Assembly (NCBI RefSeq): GCF_001718415.1 | Contig: NZ_CP013378.1 | Span: 806,001-870,000 of the forward strand | Length of the DNA stretch: 64,000 nt | DNA from: Burkholderia pseudomultivorans | GTDB taxonomy: Bacteria; Pseudomonadota; Gammaproteobacteria; Burkholderiales; Burkholderiaceae | Reading direction: 5' to 3' | Part shown: positions 53,961 to 63,133 of the stretch, one piece after another | Layout: every line of letters begins with the position of its first letter | Numbering within the stretch: the first letter of the stretch is position 1 | Program-made: the position numbers and the translations under genes | The notes under the pieces: model-generated | The model's database searches: none | What the model was told of the DNA's origin: nothing | Seen by the model: the letters and a program-made list of their open reading frames with translations, nothing else

Positions 53961-54674
53961 TCAGGCCGACGCAACACGTCGTTGCACCGCGATGCGATCG
54001 CTCGCGAGTTCCGCAGCGATCGCCTTTGCCATGTCTCCCACATACAGTTCGTCGATACCGGCCGCGAGCGCGTCGAGCGTCGCGCTCACGACGTCAGGCG
54101 CCGGAATCTTCGGCCCTGGAAAATCGCGGCTCATGTCGGTGTCGATCGCACCGGGCATGATCGCGAGCACGCTCACGCCGTCTTTCGCAAGTTCCGCGCG
54201 CACGCTTTCGGTCATCCGCAACGCGGCAGCCTTCGACGCGCAGAGCGAGCCCATCGACGGCAACGCGATCCGCGCGAGGATCGACAGCATATTGACGATC
54301 GCGCCGCCGTTCTCGCGCAACGCGGGTGCAAACGCGCGGATCATGTTCAGCGTGCCGAAGTAGTTGACCTCCATCTCGCGTGTCGCGGCGTCGGGATCGA
54401 CGGTCGACAGGCATGATGCCATCCGGTTGACGCCTGCGTTGTTGACCAGCAGCGTCACGTCCGGCGCGTTCGCCGCGGCACGCCGGATCTGCTGCGCGTT
54501 CGTGACGTCCAGCTCGACCGGCACGACACGCGAATCGCGTCGCACGATTGCATCCGGATCGCGCGAGGCCGCATAGATTTTCCTGGCGCCGGCGGCAAGC
54601 AGGCCTTCCACAAAGGCCGCGCCGACCCCGCGATTCGCGCCGGTCACGATCGCAATGCATCCGTCAATGTTCAT
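53961..54674 (-). CDS. Short-chain dehydrogenase/reductase lacking the catalytic tyrosine
   Basis: A 237-residue classical SDR. The coenzyme motif is CIAIVTGANRGVGAAF; LLVNNAGVNR and Ser131 (VNMLSIL) follow. The YxxxK site reads L144-C-A-S-K148: the catalytic Tyr is replaced by Leu (codon ctc on the coding strand). The Lys and Ser are kept. The protein therefore may lack normal oxidoreductase activity or use another residue. The ATG at 54674 overlaps the preceding OB-protein gene by 11 bases; the upstream extension is not part of the fold. Confidence 0.88.
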   Translation of the reverse strand: MNIDGCIAIVTGANRGVGAAFVEGLLAAGARKIYAASRDPDAIVRRDSRVVPVELDVTNAQQIRRAAANAPDVTLLVNNAGVNRMASCLSTVDPDAATREMEVNYFGTLNMIRAFAPALRENGGAIVNMLSILARIALPSMGSLCASKAAALRMTESVRAELAKDGVSVLAIMPGAIDTDMSRDFPGPKIPAPDVVSATLDALAAGIDELYVGDMAKAIAAELASDRIAVQRRVASA

Positions 54675-54990
54675 CGGAATCCCCCGTCTCGTCCGCCCAT
54701 GCCGTAATCCGCGCGTTCTCGTCGATGGCCAGCGACACGGCGTCGCCGTCCGCCGGCGCGTACGGCATCGCGGCAATGACCACCGGCCCTCGATCGGTTC
54801 TGATGCTGGCGATGTTCACGGCCACATCCTCGCTGCCCGCCACGCGATGCCGCAATACGGTCGACTCGCAGACCGTCCCGCGCTCGACCTCGACGTTCTC
54901 CCACGTCGCGCCCCCGCACGTCGGGCAGAAATAGCGCGCCGGAAACCACGTCTGCCCGCATTGCGCACACCGAAACACCGCGAGTTTCAT
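54664..54990 (-). CDS. Zn-ribbon/OB-fold (DUF35) protein, thiolase partner
   Basis: A 108-residue protein with a zinc ribbon, CAQCGQTWFPARYFCPTCGG (four Cys), followed by an OB-fold (TVLRHRVAGSEDVAVNIASI). DUF35 proteins bind acyl-CoA and pair with thiolase-like or hydratase subunits, for example in steroid side-chain degradation. The gene overlaps the thiolase gene by 4 bases and the SDR gene by 11, so all three are translationally coupled. The tail TGDSDEH is acidic. Confidence 0.9.
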   Translation of the reverse strand: MKLAVFRCAQCGQTWFPARYFCPTCGGATWENVEVERGTVCESTVLRHRVAGSEDVAVNIASIRTDRGPVVIAAMPYAPADGDAVSLAIDENARITAWADETGDSDEH

Positions 54991-56168
54991 CGCCGCCCTC
55001 CCTGCTCGCTGCGCTCCAGCACGACGGCGTTCGCGCACATTCCGTAGCGGTATTGCACCATGCCGTAGCCGCTGACCACGGCCAGCCGCGCGTCCGGCAC
55101 CTGCCGCTCCCCCGCATCGCCGCGCAACTGCACGATCGCCTCGACCAGCCCGTGCATGCCGCCCGCGGCACCCGCCTGCCCGACCGACAATTGCCCGCCC
55201 GACGTGTTGACCCGCAGCTCGCGCGCGCCGATACGCCCGATCAGCGCGCGCAGGTCGCCGTCCGGCGCGAAGCCGAGGTCCGCCAGCTGCGCCAGCACCA
55301 TGACCGGGTAATCGTCGTACACCGACACCACGTCCATCTCGCGAGGCAGCGCCCCCGCCTGCTTCCACAGATCAGCCGCGATGACGGCCAGCGAGGTCCG
55401 CCATCCGTCTGCCTGCTGATGGTCGAAGTTGTAAAGGCTTTGCAGCGCGCGCACCTTGACGTTCACCGGCGCCCGCACGAGGTCCGCGCGCGCGAGGATC
55501 AGCGCATTGGCGCCGCTCACGACCGGCACGCAGTCGAAGCGGCCGAGCGGGTCGGCCACAAGCGGCGCCGCCAGATAATCGTCGATCTGCATCGGCGCGC
55601 GATACACGGCGCCCGGGTTCTGCGCGGCCCATGCGCGTTGCGCGACGCAGATCGCGCCGTAGTCGGCCCGCTCGAGCCCGTGATGCGCGGCGTGGCGTTG
55701 GGTCAGCATCGCGAACAGGCTGTTCGGGCCGCCGCTGGGCAACGGTCGCAGGTACGTGGCGGTCGTGCGGTTGTAGTTGTCGACGAGTCGCCGAAAATCC
55801 TCGGGCGCAAACCGGTCGCCGGACACCAGCACGATGAGGTTCGCGTCGCCGCCCTGGATCGCGCGCACCGCATGCTGCAGCAGGTTGATTCCGCTCGCGC
55901 CGCCGTGGCAGTCGTCCATGCACCAGCGCGGGCTGATGCCGAGGCGCCAGGCGAGATCGATCGCGTGATCGGGCGCCAGCGTGAACGACGCGACGCCGAG
56001 CCCGTCGACATCCTTGGTCGAGAAGCCGGCGTTCCGGATCACATCCCCGAAAGCCTGCGCGAGCAGGTCGCTCGTCGTCAGCTCGCCCGGCGCGCGGCGG
56101 TAGGCAACCTCCACGGCGCCTGCGATCAGCACGTCGTCGAAATTCGGCCAGTTCATTGAGTCGCTCAT
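54987..56168 (-). CDS. Thiolase-like (lipid-transfer-protein type) acyl-CoA acyltransferase
   Basis: A 393-residue thiolase-superfamily protein. It contains ISPRWCMDDCHGGASGINLL (the nucleophile-Cys region), YDDYPVMVLAQLADLGFAPD and a C-terminal GGQLSVGQAGAAGGMHGLVE in place of the usual GHPxGATG. This variant is seen in SCP-x/lipid-transfer thiolases that work with DUF35 partners. Together with the OB protein it may catalyse a retro-Claisen or retro-aldol step on a CoA thioester. It lies 13 bp after the MFS gene. Confidence 0.9.
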   Translation of the reverse strand: MSDSMNWPNFDDVLIAGAVEVAYRRAPGELTTSDLLAQAFGDVIRNAGFSTKDVDGLGVASFTLAPDHAIDLAWRLGISPRWCMDDCHGGASGINLLQHAVRAIQGGDANLIVLVSGDRFAPEDFRRLVDNYNRTTATYLRPLPSGGPNSLFAMLTQRHAAHHGLERADYGAICVAQRAWAAQNPGAVYRAPMQIDDYLAAPLVADPLGRFDCVPVVSGANALILARADLVRAPVNVKVRALQSLYNFDHQQADGWRTSLAVIAADLWKQAGALPREMDVVSVYDDYPVMVLAQLADLGFAPDGDLRALIGRIGARELRVNTSGGQLSVGQAGAAGGMHGLVEAIVQLRGDAGERQVPDARLAVVSGYGMVQYRYGMCANAVVLERSEQGGRR

Positions 56169-56181
56169 GGTCGGGCGGCGA

Positions 56182-57528
56182 TCACCGCGTTTTGCGGACG
56201 GCGGTTTCGCGCGTGAACAGCAGCGTGATCACCGTGACCAGCGACAGACCGACGAGCAGCAGCGCGACCGGCCATGCGGCGCGGTAGTGCGCGAGCAGCG
56301 CCGTGGCGATCATCGGCGACAGGCCGCCGGCGAACACCGACGCGATCTCGTGGCCGAGCGCCATCCCCGAATACCGCACCTCGGTACTGAAGAGCTCGCC
56401 CATCAGGCTCGGCTGCGTGCCGATCATCGCGCCGTGGCAGATCGCGTTGCCGAGCAGGAACGCGATCCAGATCAGCGCCGGCACCTTGCTGTCGAGCAGC
56501 CAGAAGAACGGAAACGCGATGACGACGAACCCGAGCGCGCCGATCATATAGACCGGCTTCCTGCCGATGCGATCGGACAACCGCCCCCAGAGCATCATCG
56601 TGAACAGCTCGGCGGTCATGGACACCATCACGCCCGCCAGCATGACCTGCGCCGGCACGCCGATGAACTTGCCGTACGCGAGCGAGAAGGCCAGCACGAT
56701 ATAGGAGCCGCCGTTCTCCGCGACACGCAGCCCCATCGCGATCAGCACTTCCCTCGGATGCTTGCGGACCACCTCGACGACCGGCATGCCGGATTTCCTG
56801 CCGGCGGCCTCGGCACGCGCGTATTCGGCACTCTCCGGCAGGTGCGAGCGGATGTACACGCCAATGCCGAAGATGATGATGGAAAGCAGGAACGGAACGC
56901 GCCATCCCCAGCCGATGAACGCGTCCCTCGGCAGCATCTGGACCGCATAGAACACCGCGGCCGACAGGACGAAGCCGCCGCCGACGCCGATCTGGCTCAG
57001 CGATGCGTAGTAGCCGCGCCGGTCGGCCGGCGCCGATTCGCTGATCATCAGCACGCCGCCGCCCCATTCGCCCCCGGCCGCGATGCCCTGCAGCACGCGC
57101 AGGGCCAGCAGCAACGCAGGCGCCCACAGGCCGACGGAAGCGTAGGTCGGAAGCAGCCCGATCAGGAACGTCGACGCGCCCATGATGGTGAGCGTCCAGA
57201 CCAGCGCGCCCTTTCTGCCGAAGCGGTCGCCGATGTGGCCGAAAATCACGCCGCCGAGCGGGCGGGCGGCGAAGCCCACCGCGAAGCCGGCGAACGCGGC
57301 GATCGTGCCGACGAGCGGGTCGGTTCCCTTTGGAAAGAACAGTTCGCCGAACACCAGCGCGGCCGCGGTGCTGTACAGGAAGAAGTCGTACCATTCGAGC
57401 GCGTTGCCGGCCACGGACGCCAGCACGATTCGCCGCAGCGACGACCTGCCGCTACTCGTCTCCCTCGTAATATCGATCTCCGGCGGATGCGGACTGCTCG
57501 CGGAGGCTGGTTGCATGCTACGTCCCAT
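56182..57528 (-). CDS. MFS transporter, metabolite:H+ symporter family (ShiA/ProP-like)
   Basis: A 448-residue protein with 12 membrane helices. Diagnostic strings are LASVAGNALEWYDFFLYSTA at the first helix, motif A GHIGDRFGRKGALVWT, and QGIAAGGEWGGGVLMISES. This subgroup imports organic acids, for example shikimate, citrate, alpha-ketoglutarate or aromatic acids. In this operon it probably takes up the compound that the acyl-CoA ligase activates. The start at 57528 follows the acyl-CoA ligase gene by 135 bp. Confidence 0.94.
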   Translation of the reverse strand: MGRSMQPASASSPHPPEIDITRETSSGRSSLRRIVLASVAGNALEWYDFFLYSTAAALVFGELFFPKGTDPLVGTIAAFAGFAVGFAARPLGGVIFGHIGDRFGRKGALVWTLTIMGASTFLIGLLPTYASVGLWAPALLLALRVLQGIAAGGEWGGGVLMISESAPADRRGYYASLSQIGVGGGFVLSAAVFYAVQMLPRDAFIGWGWRVPFLLSIIIFGIGVYIRSHLPESAEYARAEAAGRKSGMPVVEVVRKHPREVLIAMGLRVAENGGSYIVLAFSLAYGKFIGVPAQVMLAGVMVSMTAELFTMMLWGRLSDRIGRKPVYMIGALGFVVIAFPFFWLLDSKVPALIWIAFLLGNAICHGAMIGTQPSLMGELFSTEVRYSGMALGHEIASVFAGGLSPMIATALLAHYRAAWPVALLLVGLSLVTVITLLFTRETAVRKTR

Positions 57529-57663
57529 GTCGTACTCCGTATCGTGATGCCAATGGCAATTGATGTATCGCGGATGTATCGCGAAAAGGCACGGGCGATT
57601 TCCGTCCTTCGACCATCCCCGTCCCGCGGCGATGCGGGCGCCCCCATCGTCGGGGGCGCCGGG

Positions 57664-59277
57664 CTATGCGCGCTTCAACCGGTAGCCCGAACGCTCGAGG
57701 TCCCACGTCGTCGGCGTCACGCCCTGCTCCCTGAGCTGGTACTTCTTGATCTTCCCGTTCTCCGTCTTCGGCAGGTCCGTTGCGAAATCGATGAAGCGCG
57801 GCACGGCGAAATACGGCAGACGAGGCTCGCAGTACTTCACCAGATCCAGCGGATCCAGCGCCTCGCCTTCGCGCAGCACCAGCGCGGCCATCACTTCGTC
57901 CTCCGCGAGGTTCGACTGCACCGCGAACACGGCCGCCAACTCGATTGCCGGATGGGCGAGCAGCACCTGCTCGACTTCGAACGACGAGATGTTTTCGCCG
58001 CGGCGCCGGATCGCATCCTTCAGGCGGTCGACGAACCGGAAATAGCCGTCGGGGCTGCGGACCACACGATCGCCGGTGTGGAACCACAGGTTGCGCCATG
58101 CTTCGACCGTCTTTTCCGGCATCGCGAAGTAGCCGCTCGCAAATGCATACGGTTCGCTTGCGCGCAGCACAAGCTCGCCCGCCTGTCCGTCCGGCACCGC
58201 GTTGTCGTCGGCATCGACGACCCGCGCATCGAACCCCTCCGCCAGCTTGCCCATGTAGCCGACGCGCTTCGTGCCGAGCTTGCCGCCGATCACCGAGTTG
58301 GTTTCCGTCGAGCCGTAGCCGTCGATCAGGCCGATGCCCGTGCGCCGCGTGAACTCCTCCTGGAACTGCGCAGGCACGCCGGGCGCCAGCGCAACGCGAA
58401 CGCCGTGTTCGCGCTCCCGGGCCGTCTCGGCACGCGACAGCAGAATCGGCACCATCGCGCCGAGCAGGAAGGTGACCGTCGCGCGCGTTTCGATCAGCGA
58501 CTCGAAAAAGCGGCTCGCCGAGAAGCGGCGTTCGACGACCAGCTGTGCATCGTGCATGAGCGCCTGGAAGAAGCTGTTCAGCGCATTCGTATGAAACAGC
58601 GGCAGGCACGTGTAGAGCACGTCGCCCGGCCCCACTTCGAGGTCACCACCCGTGTGCACGCCCCACCAGTAGAACTGCGCATGCGGGCAGATCACGCCCT
58701 TCGACAGGCCGGAGGTCCCGGACGTATAGAGAATGGCGAAGGGATCGCCGTTCGCCAGTTCCGCGGGCGCCAGCGCGTCGCCGCGCGCGGGACACGGCCG
58801 GACTTCGAAGTGCGCCGCGTGCCGCGCCGGCGCGTCGTCGTCGATGACCCACGCGGCTTCCAGCGGCAGGTCGGCATCGTCGAGGCAGTAGACGGCCTCG
58901 AGCAGCGCGGCCTCTGCGACGATCAGGCGCGCGCCCGAATTGCGCAGGATGTGCTGCAGCTGCATGCCGCGCGAGGCGGTGTTGATCGGCACCGCGACCG
59001 CGCCGAGCCATGCGCAGCCGAGCAGTGTCTCGATGAACTCGATCCGGTTCGAGCACAGCAGCGCGACGCGGTCGCCTCGCTTGATGCCGTGCGCGGCAAG
59101 CGCGCCCGCCCGGCCGGCGGCGGCCGCCATCGCATCGACCGCGGTCCACTGCGTGGCGCGATCGGAAAAAAGCGGCGCCGTTCCGTTGCGTGCAACGCGC
59201 GCCATCAGCATCGCCGGCAGCGTGCGGTTCGCGTGTCGATCGGATGAAGTGTCGATCTGTTCAGCCATCGTGTGCAT
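57664..59277 (-). CDS. AMP-dependent acyl-CoA synthetase (CaiC-like ligase)
   Basis: A 537-residue member of the ANL superfamily. The P-loop is FAILYTSGTSGLSKGVICPH, the adenine motif IDGYGSTETN, the hinge GYFRFVDRLKDAIRRRGENI and the catalytic Lys motif KTENGKIKKYQL. The family activates carboxylic acids as CoA thioesters with ATP; crotonobetaine, fatty and aromatic acids are known substrates. It is the first gene of the minus-strand operon and is divergent from a LysR gene across 395 bp. An alternative ATG 9 bases downstream (59268) is possible. Confidence 0.95.
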   Translation of the reverse strand: MHTMAEQIDTSSDRHANRTLPAMLMARVARNGTAPLFSDRATQWTAVDAMAAAAGRAGALAAHGIKRGDRVALLCSNRIEFIETLLGCAWLGAVAVPINTASRGMQLQHILRNSGARLIVAEAALLEAVYCLDDADLPLEAAWVIDDDAPARHAAHFEVRPCPARGDALAPAELANGDPFAILYTSGTSGLSKGVICPHAQFYWWGVHTGGDLEVGPGDVLYTCLPLFHTNALNSFFQALMHDAQLVVERRFSASRFFESLIETRATVTFLLGAMVPILLSRAETAREREHGVRVALAPGVPAQFQEEFTRRTGIGLIDGYGSTETNSVIGGKLGTKRVGYMGKLAEGFDARVVDADDNAVPDGQAGELVLRASEPYAFASGYFAMPEKTVEAWRNLWFHTGDRVVRSPDGYFRFVDRLKDAIRRRGENISSFEVEQVLLAHPAIELAAVFAVQSNLAEDEVMAALVLREGEALDPLDLVKYCEPRLPYFAVPRFIDFATDLPKTENGKIKKYQLREQGVTPTTWDLERSGYRLKRA

Positions 59278-59672
59278 GGGACCGTTTCAAGCAGGGTTGT
59301 CGTGTGGAACCCAGTCTAGGAGTCGCTCAGATATCGGTCCAATTCATCATTAATATGGCCATCATCCAAATTTTGGATGCAGTCGCGCGCAGGGATCGGG
59401 ACGCCCGGAGGCCCGCGCGCCGACACGCCAGCCGGCCGGCGCATTGCGCCCGATCGGCGTGCGCACCGGCGCGATCTCGCGGCGTGCATCGACCGTCCCG
59501 ATGCGCGCGACGCTACGGGTTTATCCGGACGCGTGAATACGAATGAAGGGCGGCAGCGAACCGCAACAGGCGCCGGCAGCGCGCCGGGATCATCGCGGCG
59601 GGCGCGCTCCGTCGGGCGAAGGTCTCGGCTACCATATCGACCGAATGCATCGACCTCGTCGTCTACATCGAC
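59278..59672. promoter_or_regulatory. Divergent control region of the catabolic operon and its LysR gene
   Basis: 395 bp between the acyl-CoA ligase and a LysR gene. At 59363-59379 there is a perfect inverted repeat catccaaa-t-tttggatg which contains a T-N11-A motif (T59365 to A59377), the classical LysR box. It lies 86 bp from the ligase start and 294 bp from the LysR start. No gene is supported in this interval. Confidence 0.65.
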
Positions 59673-60608
59673 ATGACTGATTTCAACAACGCCGACCTGA
59701 ATCTGTTGCGCGTGTTCCAGACGATTCTCGAGGAACGCGGTCTCACGCGGGCCGGCAGCCGGCTCGGGCTGTCGCAGCCCGCGGTCAGCTACGCGCTGGG
59801 GCGGCTGCGCGCGCTATTCAATGACCCGCTGTTCGTGCGCACGCCGGAAGGCATGCTGCCCACGCCGGCGGCGCAACGGCTCGCGCCGCTGATCGGCCGC
59901 GCGCTCGTCGCGGTGAGGGAGGCGCTGGAGGACGGCGAGCAGTTCGATCCGGCCACCAGCACGCGCGAATTCCGGATTTCCATGTCGGACATCGGCGAGC
60001 AGGCATTTCTTCCGCTGCTCTGCGAGAAACTCCAGGCCATTGCGCCGTCGATCCAGATCTCGGCGGACCAGGTGCCGCTCAGCCACATCGAGGAGCGAAT
60101 GCGGCTGGGCCAGCTCGATTTCGCGATCGGCAACCTGCCGGCGCTCAAGCCCGTCACGCGATTCGCGCTGCTGTTCAACGAGGAGTACGCGTGCATGACG
60201 CGCAAGCGTCCGGGACTGCCGTCGCGCAAGCTTTCGGCCGCGCAGTTCGTCGAGATGAAGCATGTCGCGGTGATGTCGAGCGACAACAGCCACGTTGTCA
60301 TCGACGATGCCATGCGCGCCGGCGGCCTGCATCGCAGCATCGCGTTGCGCGTACCGCATTTCACCGTAATCCCGCTGATCCTGCAGCGCACGGACTGGAT
60401 GGTCACGTTGCCGCGCGGCGTGGCCCAGGCACTGAACGAGTATGGTCAATTCGCGATCTTTCCGACGCCCGTGCCCATCGCCCACTTCGAGTCCACGCTG
60501 CATTGGCACGACGCCTACGACGCGGAACAGGGCAACCGCTGGTTCCGGGCGCTCGTCATCGACACATTGACGCAATACCGGCGCGATCTCGATCGACGAA
60601 CCCGCTGA
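59673..60608 (+). CDS. LysR-family transcriptional regulator of the catabolic operon
   Basis: A 311-residue LysR protein of the NodD/PcpR-like branch. The helix-turn-helix reads NLLRVFQTILEERGLTRAGS, then LGLSQPAVSYALGRLRALFN, and FVRTPEGMLPTPAAQRLAPL follows. The effector part starts EFRISMSDIGEQAFLPLLCE. It is divergent from the acyl-CoA ligase operon with a LysR-type palindrome between them, so it probably controls that operon. Effector unknown. Confidence 0.95.
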   Translation: MTDFNNADLNLLRVFQTILEERGLTRAGSRLGLSQPAVSYALGRLRALFNDPLFVRTPEGMLPTPAAQRLAPLIGRALVAVREALEDGEQFDPATSTREFRISMSDIGEQAFLPLLCEKLQAIAPSIQISADQVPLSHIEERMRLGQLDFAIGNLPALKPVTRFALLFNEEYACMTRKRPGLPSRKLSAAQFVEMKHVAVMSSDNSHVVIDDAMRAGGLHRSIALRVPHFTVIPLILQRTDWMVTLPRGVAQALNEYGQFAIFPTPVPIAHFESTLHWHDAYDAEQGNRWFRALVIDTLTQYRRDLDRRTR

Positions 60609-61060
60609 CCTCGATATGCCCGGTCCATAGCCGCGCGCAAATCCGTGTGGGGATCGGCGAATCGGTTTCGATAGGTCATCGGCGCGCGCGAGGCCCGGAT
60701 GACCCGGCACGGCGCGATCGTCCATTCCGTACGGGCCAGATCCCCGCGCGGCAAAGCGTTTCAATCCTGAAACGCATTCGATGGATCAGGCCATCGTCAC
60801 TACCTGTTTCGCCCCGTCGATCCCCGCAAAGCAATGAATGGCCAAGGCCGGAACGCTACTTGCTTGACGAGTAGCGCTGTCGACGACGCGCGCCCGAACG
60901 TATCCGCCCGGTAGAACGTGTTTCTCCCGCAGCTGCGTTTTCCGCGACGCAACAACATGCATTCGGACTCGCGTGTCCGTCAGAACCAGCAGCGCGTGCG
61001 AGCGGGCCGCGCGACAGAAAAGTGGCAAGTGCAATCGGTCGGCGTCGGGGAAGCGCAATC
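60609..61060. other. Intergenic region between LysR and the Na/Pi transporter gene
   Basis: 452 bp without a supported gene. A perfect 8-bp stem (gcgtttca/tgaaacgc, loop atcc) is at 60756-60775 and is annotated separately. A ribosome binding site (ggggaag) precedes the ATG at 61061. Confidence 0.45.
60756..60775. terminator. Stem-loop after the LysR gene
   Basis: A perfect 8-bp stem gcgtttca/tgaaacgc with loop atcc, 148 bp after the LysR stop. No T tract follows, so it may be a Rho-assisted terminator or an operator rather than a classical terminator. Confidence 0.35.
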
Positions 61061-63133
61061 ATGACATTCACGTTCACACTGATCGATCTCGCCGGCTCTA
61101 TTGCCCTGGTGCTGCTTGGCACGCAGATGCTTCAGACCGGCATGCAGCGTGCCTTCGGCGCAGGCCTGCGGTCGTTGCTGGAACGGGCGCTCGATGGGCG
61201 ACTTCCCGCCTTCTTCGGCGGCATGGGTGTGACGGCGGTGCTGCAAGGCAGCTCGACGACCGCCGTCATGACGGAGGAATTCACCGCGCAGGGACGCATC
61301 GGCCTGGTCCCGGCGCTGGCCATGATGCTCGGCGCGAACGTCGGGACGACGTTGATCGTGCAGGCGCTGTCGTTCGAAGTCGAGACCGTGTCGCCCGCGC
61401 TGATACTCGTGGGTATGCTGATGTTTCGCAAGGTATCGAACACGCGCGCACATGAACTGGGGCGCATGTTCATCGGCCTGGGCCTGTTGCTGCTCGCCCT
61501 GCATCATCTGCAGGAGCTGATGACGGACTACGAGGATGCGCCGAGCCTTCGGATGTTGCTGGGCGACGTCTCGACGGTGCCGCTGATCGACGTCGTGCTG
61601 GCAGCCGGTCTGACCTGGGCCGCCGATTCGAACGTCGCTATCGTTCTGCTGATCATGACGCTCTGCGCGCAAAACGTCATCCCGCCCGATACCGCTTTTG
61701 CACTCGTGATGGGGGCAAACCTGGGTGCGGCCATCCACCCCGTGCTGGAGGGGACGGTAACGCACGATGCGGCTTCCAGGCGCGTGTCGATCGGCAATCT
61801 GCTCATTCTGTCGATCGGCGTGGTGCTTGCGCTTGCAGCACTCACGCCGATCGGCTGCCTCATGGTCAGGATCGAACCGGACAACGGACGCGTGGTGGCC
61901 GACTTCCATACGCTGTTCAACCTGGTGCTCGCCTGTCTGTTCCTGCCGCTGCTCGCGCCGTACGCAGACCTGTTGACTCGACTGCTTCCTGCGCTCGTGA
62001 AAGTCTCGGACGCGCCGCAACAGCCGTACGTCGATCCGCTCGCGGCTCAGGTGGCCGAGATCACGCCCGGCCTGGCGGCCGGCAATGTGCTTTCCGTCGC
62101 CGATACGCCGTCCGGAATGCTTTCGCAGGCCCGCGCCGCCTCGATCGGCCGTGCCGGCATGCTCGTCACGGCAGTCCGCAGCCACGACGACGTTCTGGAT
62201 GACGTCAGGATGGCGCCCAGGACATCCACGGCATTTCCCGACGCCGCGCAACTCGCCCACTACGAGGGACGCGGCCTGCATGAAAGCGACGACCGGCTGC
62301 ACGCGCGCACGCGAAATCGTATCGAGATCAGGGAATGCGCCGGTCATACGCTCGAGTGCATCGGCGCCGATGGCAACGTGCAGACGTACTACCCGGTGAA
62401 GTCGCTGTGGCTCACGCTGCAGGACATCCAGGTCGTCACGCGGCTGGAGCCTGCGGGCGGCGCAGCCTGTTCGACGCTGTCGACTTATGTGCAGGGAACC
62501 GCGAGTCTGGACGATTGCCGGCTGTCGATCATTGGCGAGGCGCACAACAGCACGCGCACGGTCCACATCACCTTCGCGGCCCGCGAGATTGGCGCGACTG
62601 AACGACGAGGTCTTCGCGCGTTGCAGGACGAACTCGGTATCGCCCTGTCCGACGACCCGCTCGGCACGGCAAGGCTCGGCTACAACGAGTCCGACGATGA
62701 GATGCAGGAGCCGGCTCAGTGGTGGGCGTTGTGCGACGTGCCGGCCAGCAGCATGCAGGCGCTTGCCGACGGCGTCGAAGCGGGACGGGTGACCGCTGTC
62801 AAGGCCGGGTTGTGCCTGCGGGGCGTCTACACGTCGGCCCCGTCTGGCGCCCCGCAGGCCGGCGGGCTGCGCGTGTTCCTGCGCCCCGGCCAGGACGGCA
62901 GTCCGGTGGAAACGCCGCCATCAGCCAGCGGATATGTCGTCTATCTCGCCATCGATCTGCCGAAAGTCAACCTGCCCGGAGACGGCCAGCCCGCGCAGGT
63001 GGCGGTGCGCGCGGGCGACGGGAATGCCATCGGCGCATTGACGGAAAGGCTCGACAAGGTGTTCGCCGGCTTGAAGTGGCTCGCTGCGCTGGTCGCGATC
63101 CTCGTTGTTGTTCTGCTGATCAAGGGGCGGTAA
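61061..63133 (+). CDS. Na+/phosphate cotransporter-like domain fused to an unrecognised C-terminal half
   Basis: A 690-residue protein. Residues 1-345 form the PF02690-type Na/Pi symporter fold with two inverted halves: VLQGSSTTAVMTEEFTAQGR, MLGANVGTTLIVQALSF, then WAADSNVAIVLLIMTLCAQN and VMGANLGAAIHPVLEG. A PhoU-like helical tail is expected next, but only a short trace (SIGRAGMLVTAVRSHDDVLD) is seen. From about 405 a soluble region follows (RNRIEIRECAGHTLECIGAD, YYPVKSLWLTLQDIQVVTRL) with no family I recognise. It ends with a transmembrane helix (WLAALVAILVVVLLIKGR). The C-terminal half may be a sensor or a fused unrelated gene. Confidence 0.8.
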   Translation: MTFTFTLIDLAGSIALVLLGTQMLQTGMQRAFGAGLRSLLERALDGRLPAFFGGMGVTAVLQGSSTTAVMTEEFTAQGRIGLVPALAMMLGANVGTTLIVQALSFEVETVSPALILVGMLMFRKVSNTRAHELGRMFIGLGLLLLALHHLQELMTDYEDAPSLRMLLGDVSTVPLIDVVLAAGLTWAADSNVAIVLLIMTLCAQNVIPPDTAFALVMGANLGAAIHPVLEGTVTHDAASRRVSIGNLLILSIGVVLALAALTPIGCLMVRIEPDNGRVVADFHTLFNLVLACLFLPLLAPYADLLTRLLPALVKVSDAPQQPYVDPLAAQVAEITPGLAAGNVLSVADTPSGMLSQARAASIGRAGMLVTAVRSHDDVLDDVRMAPRTSTAFPDAAQLAHYEGRGLHESDDRLHARTRNRIEIRECAGHTLECIGADGNVQTYYPVKSLWLTLQDIQVVTRLEPAGGAACSTLSTYVQGTASLDDCRLSIIGEAHNSTRTVHITFAAREIGATERRGLRALQDELGIALSDDPLGTARLGYNESDDEMQEPAQWWALCDVPASSMQALADGVEAGRVTAVKAGLCLRGVYTSAPSGAPQAGGLRVFLRPGQDGSPVETPPSASGYVVYLAIDLPKVNLPGDGQPAQVAVRAGDGNAIGALTERLDKVFAGLKWLAALVAILVVVLLIKGR

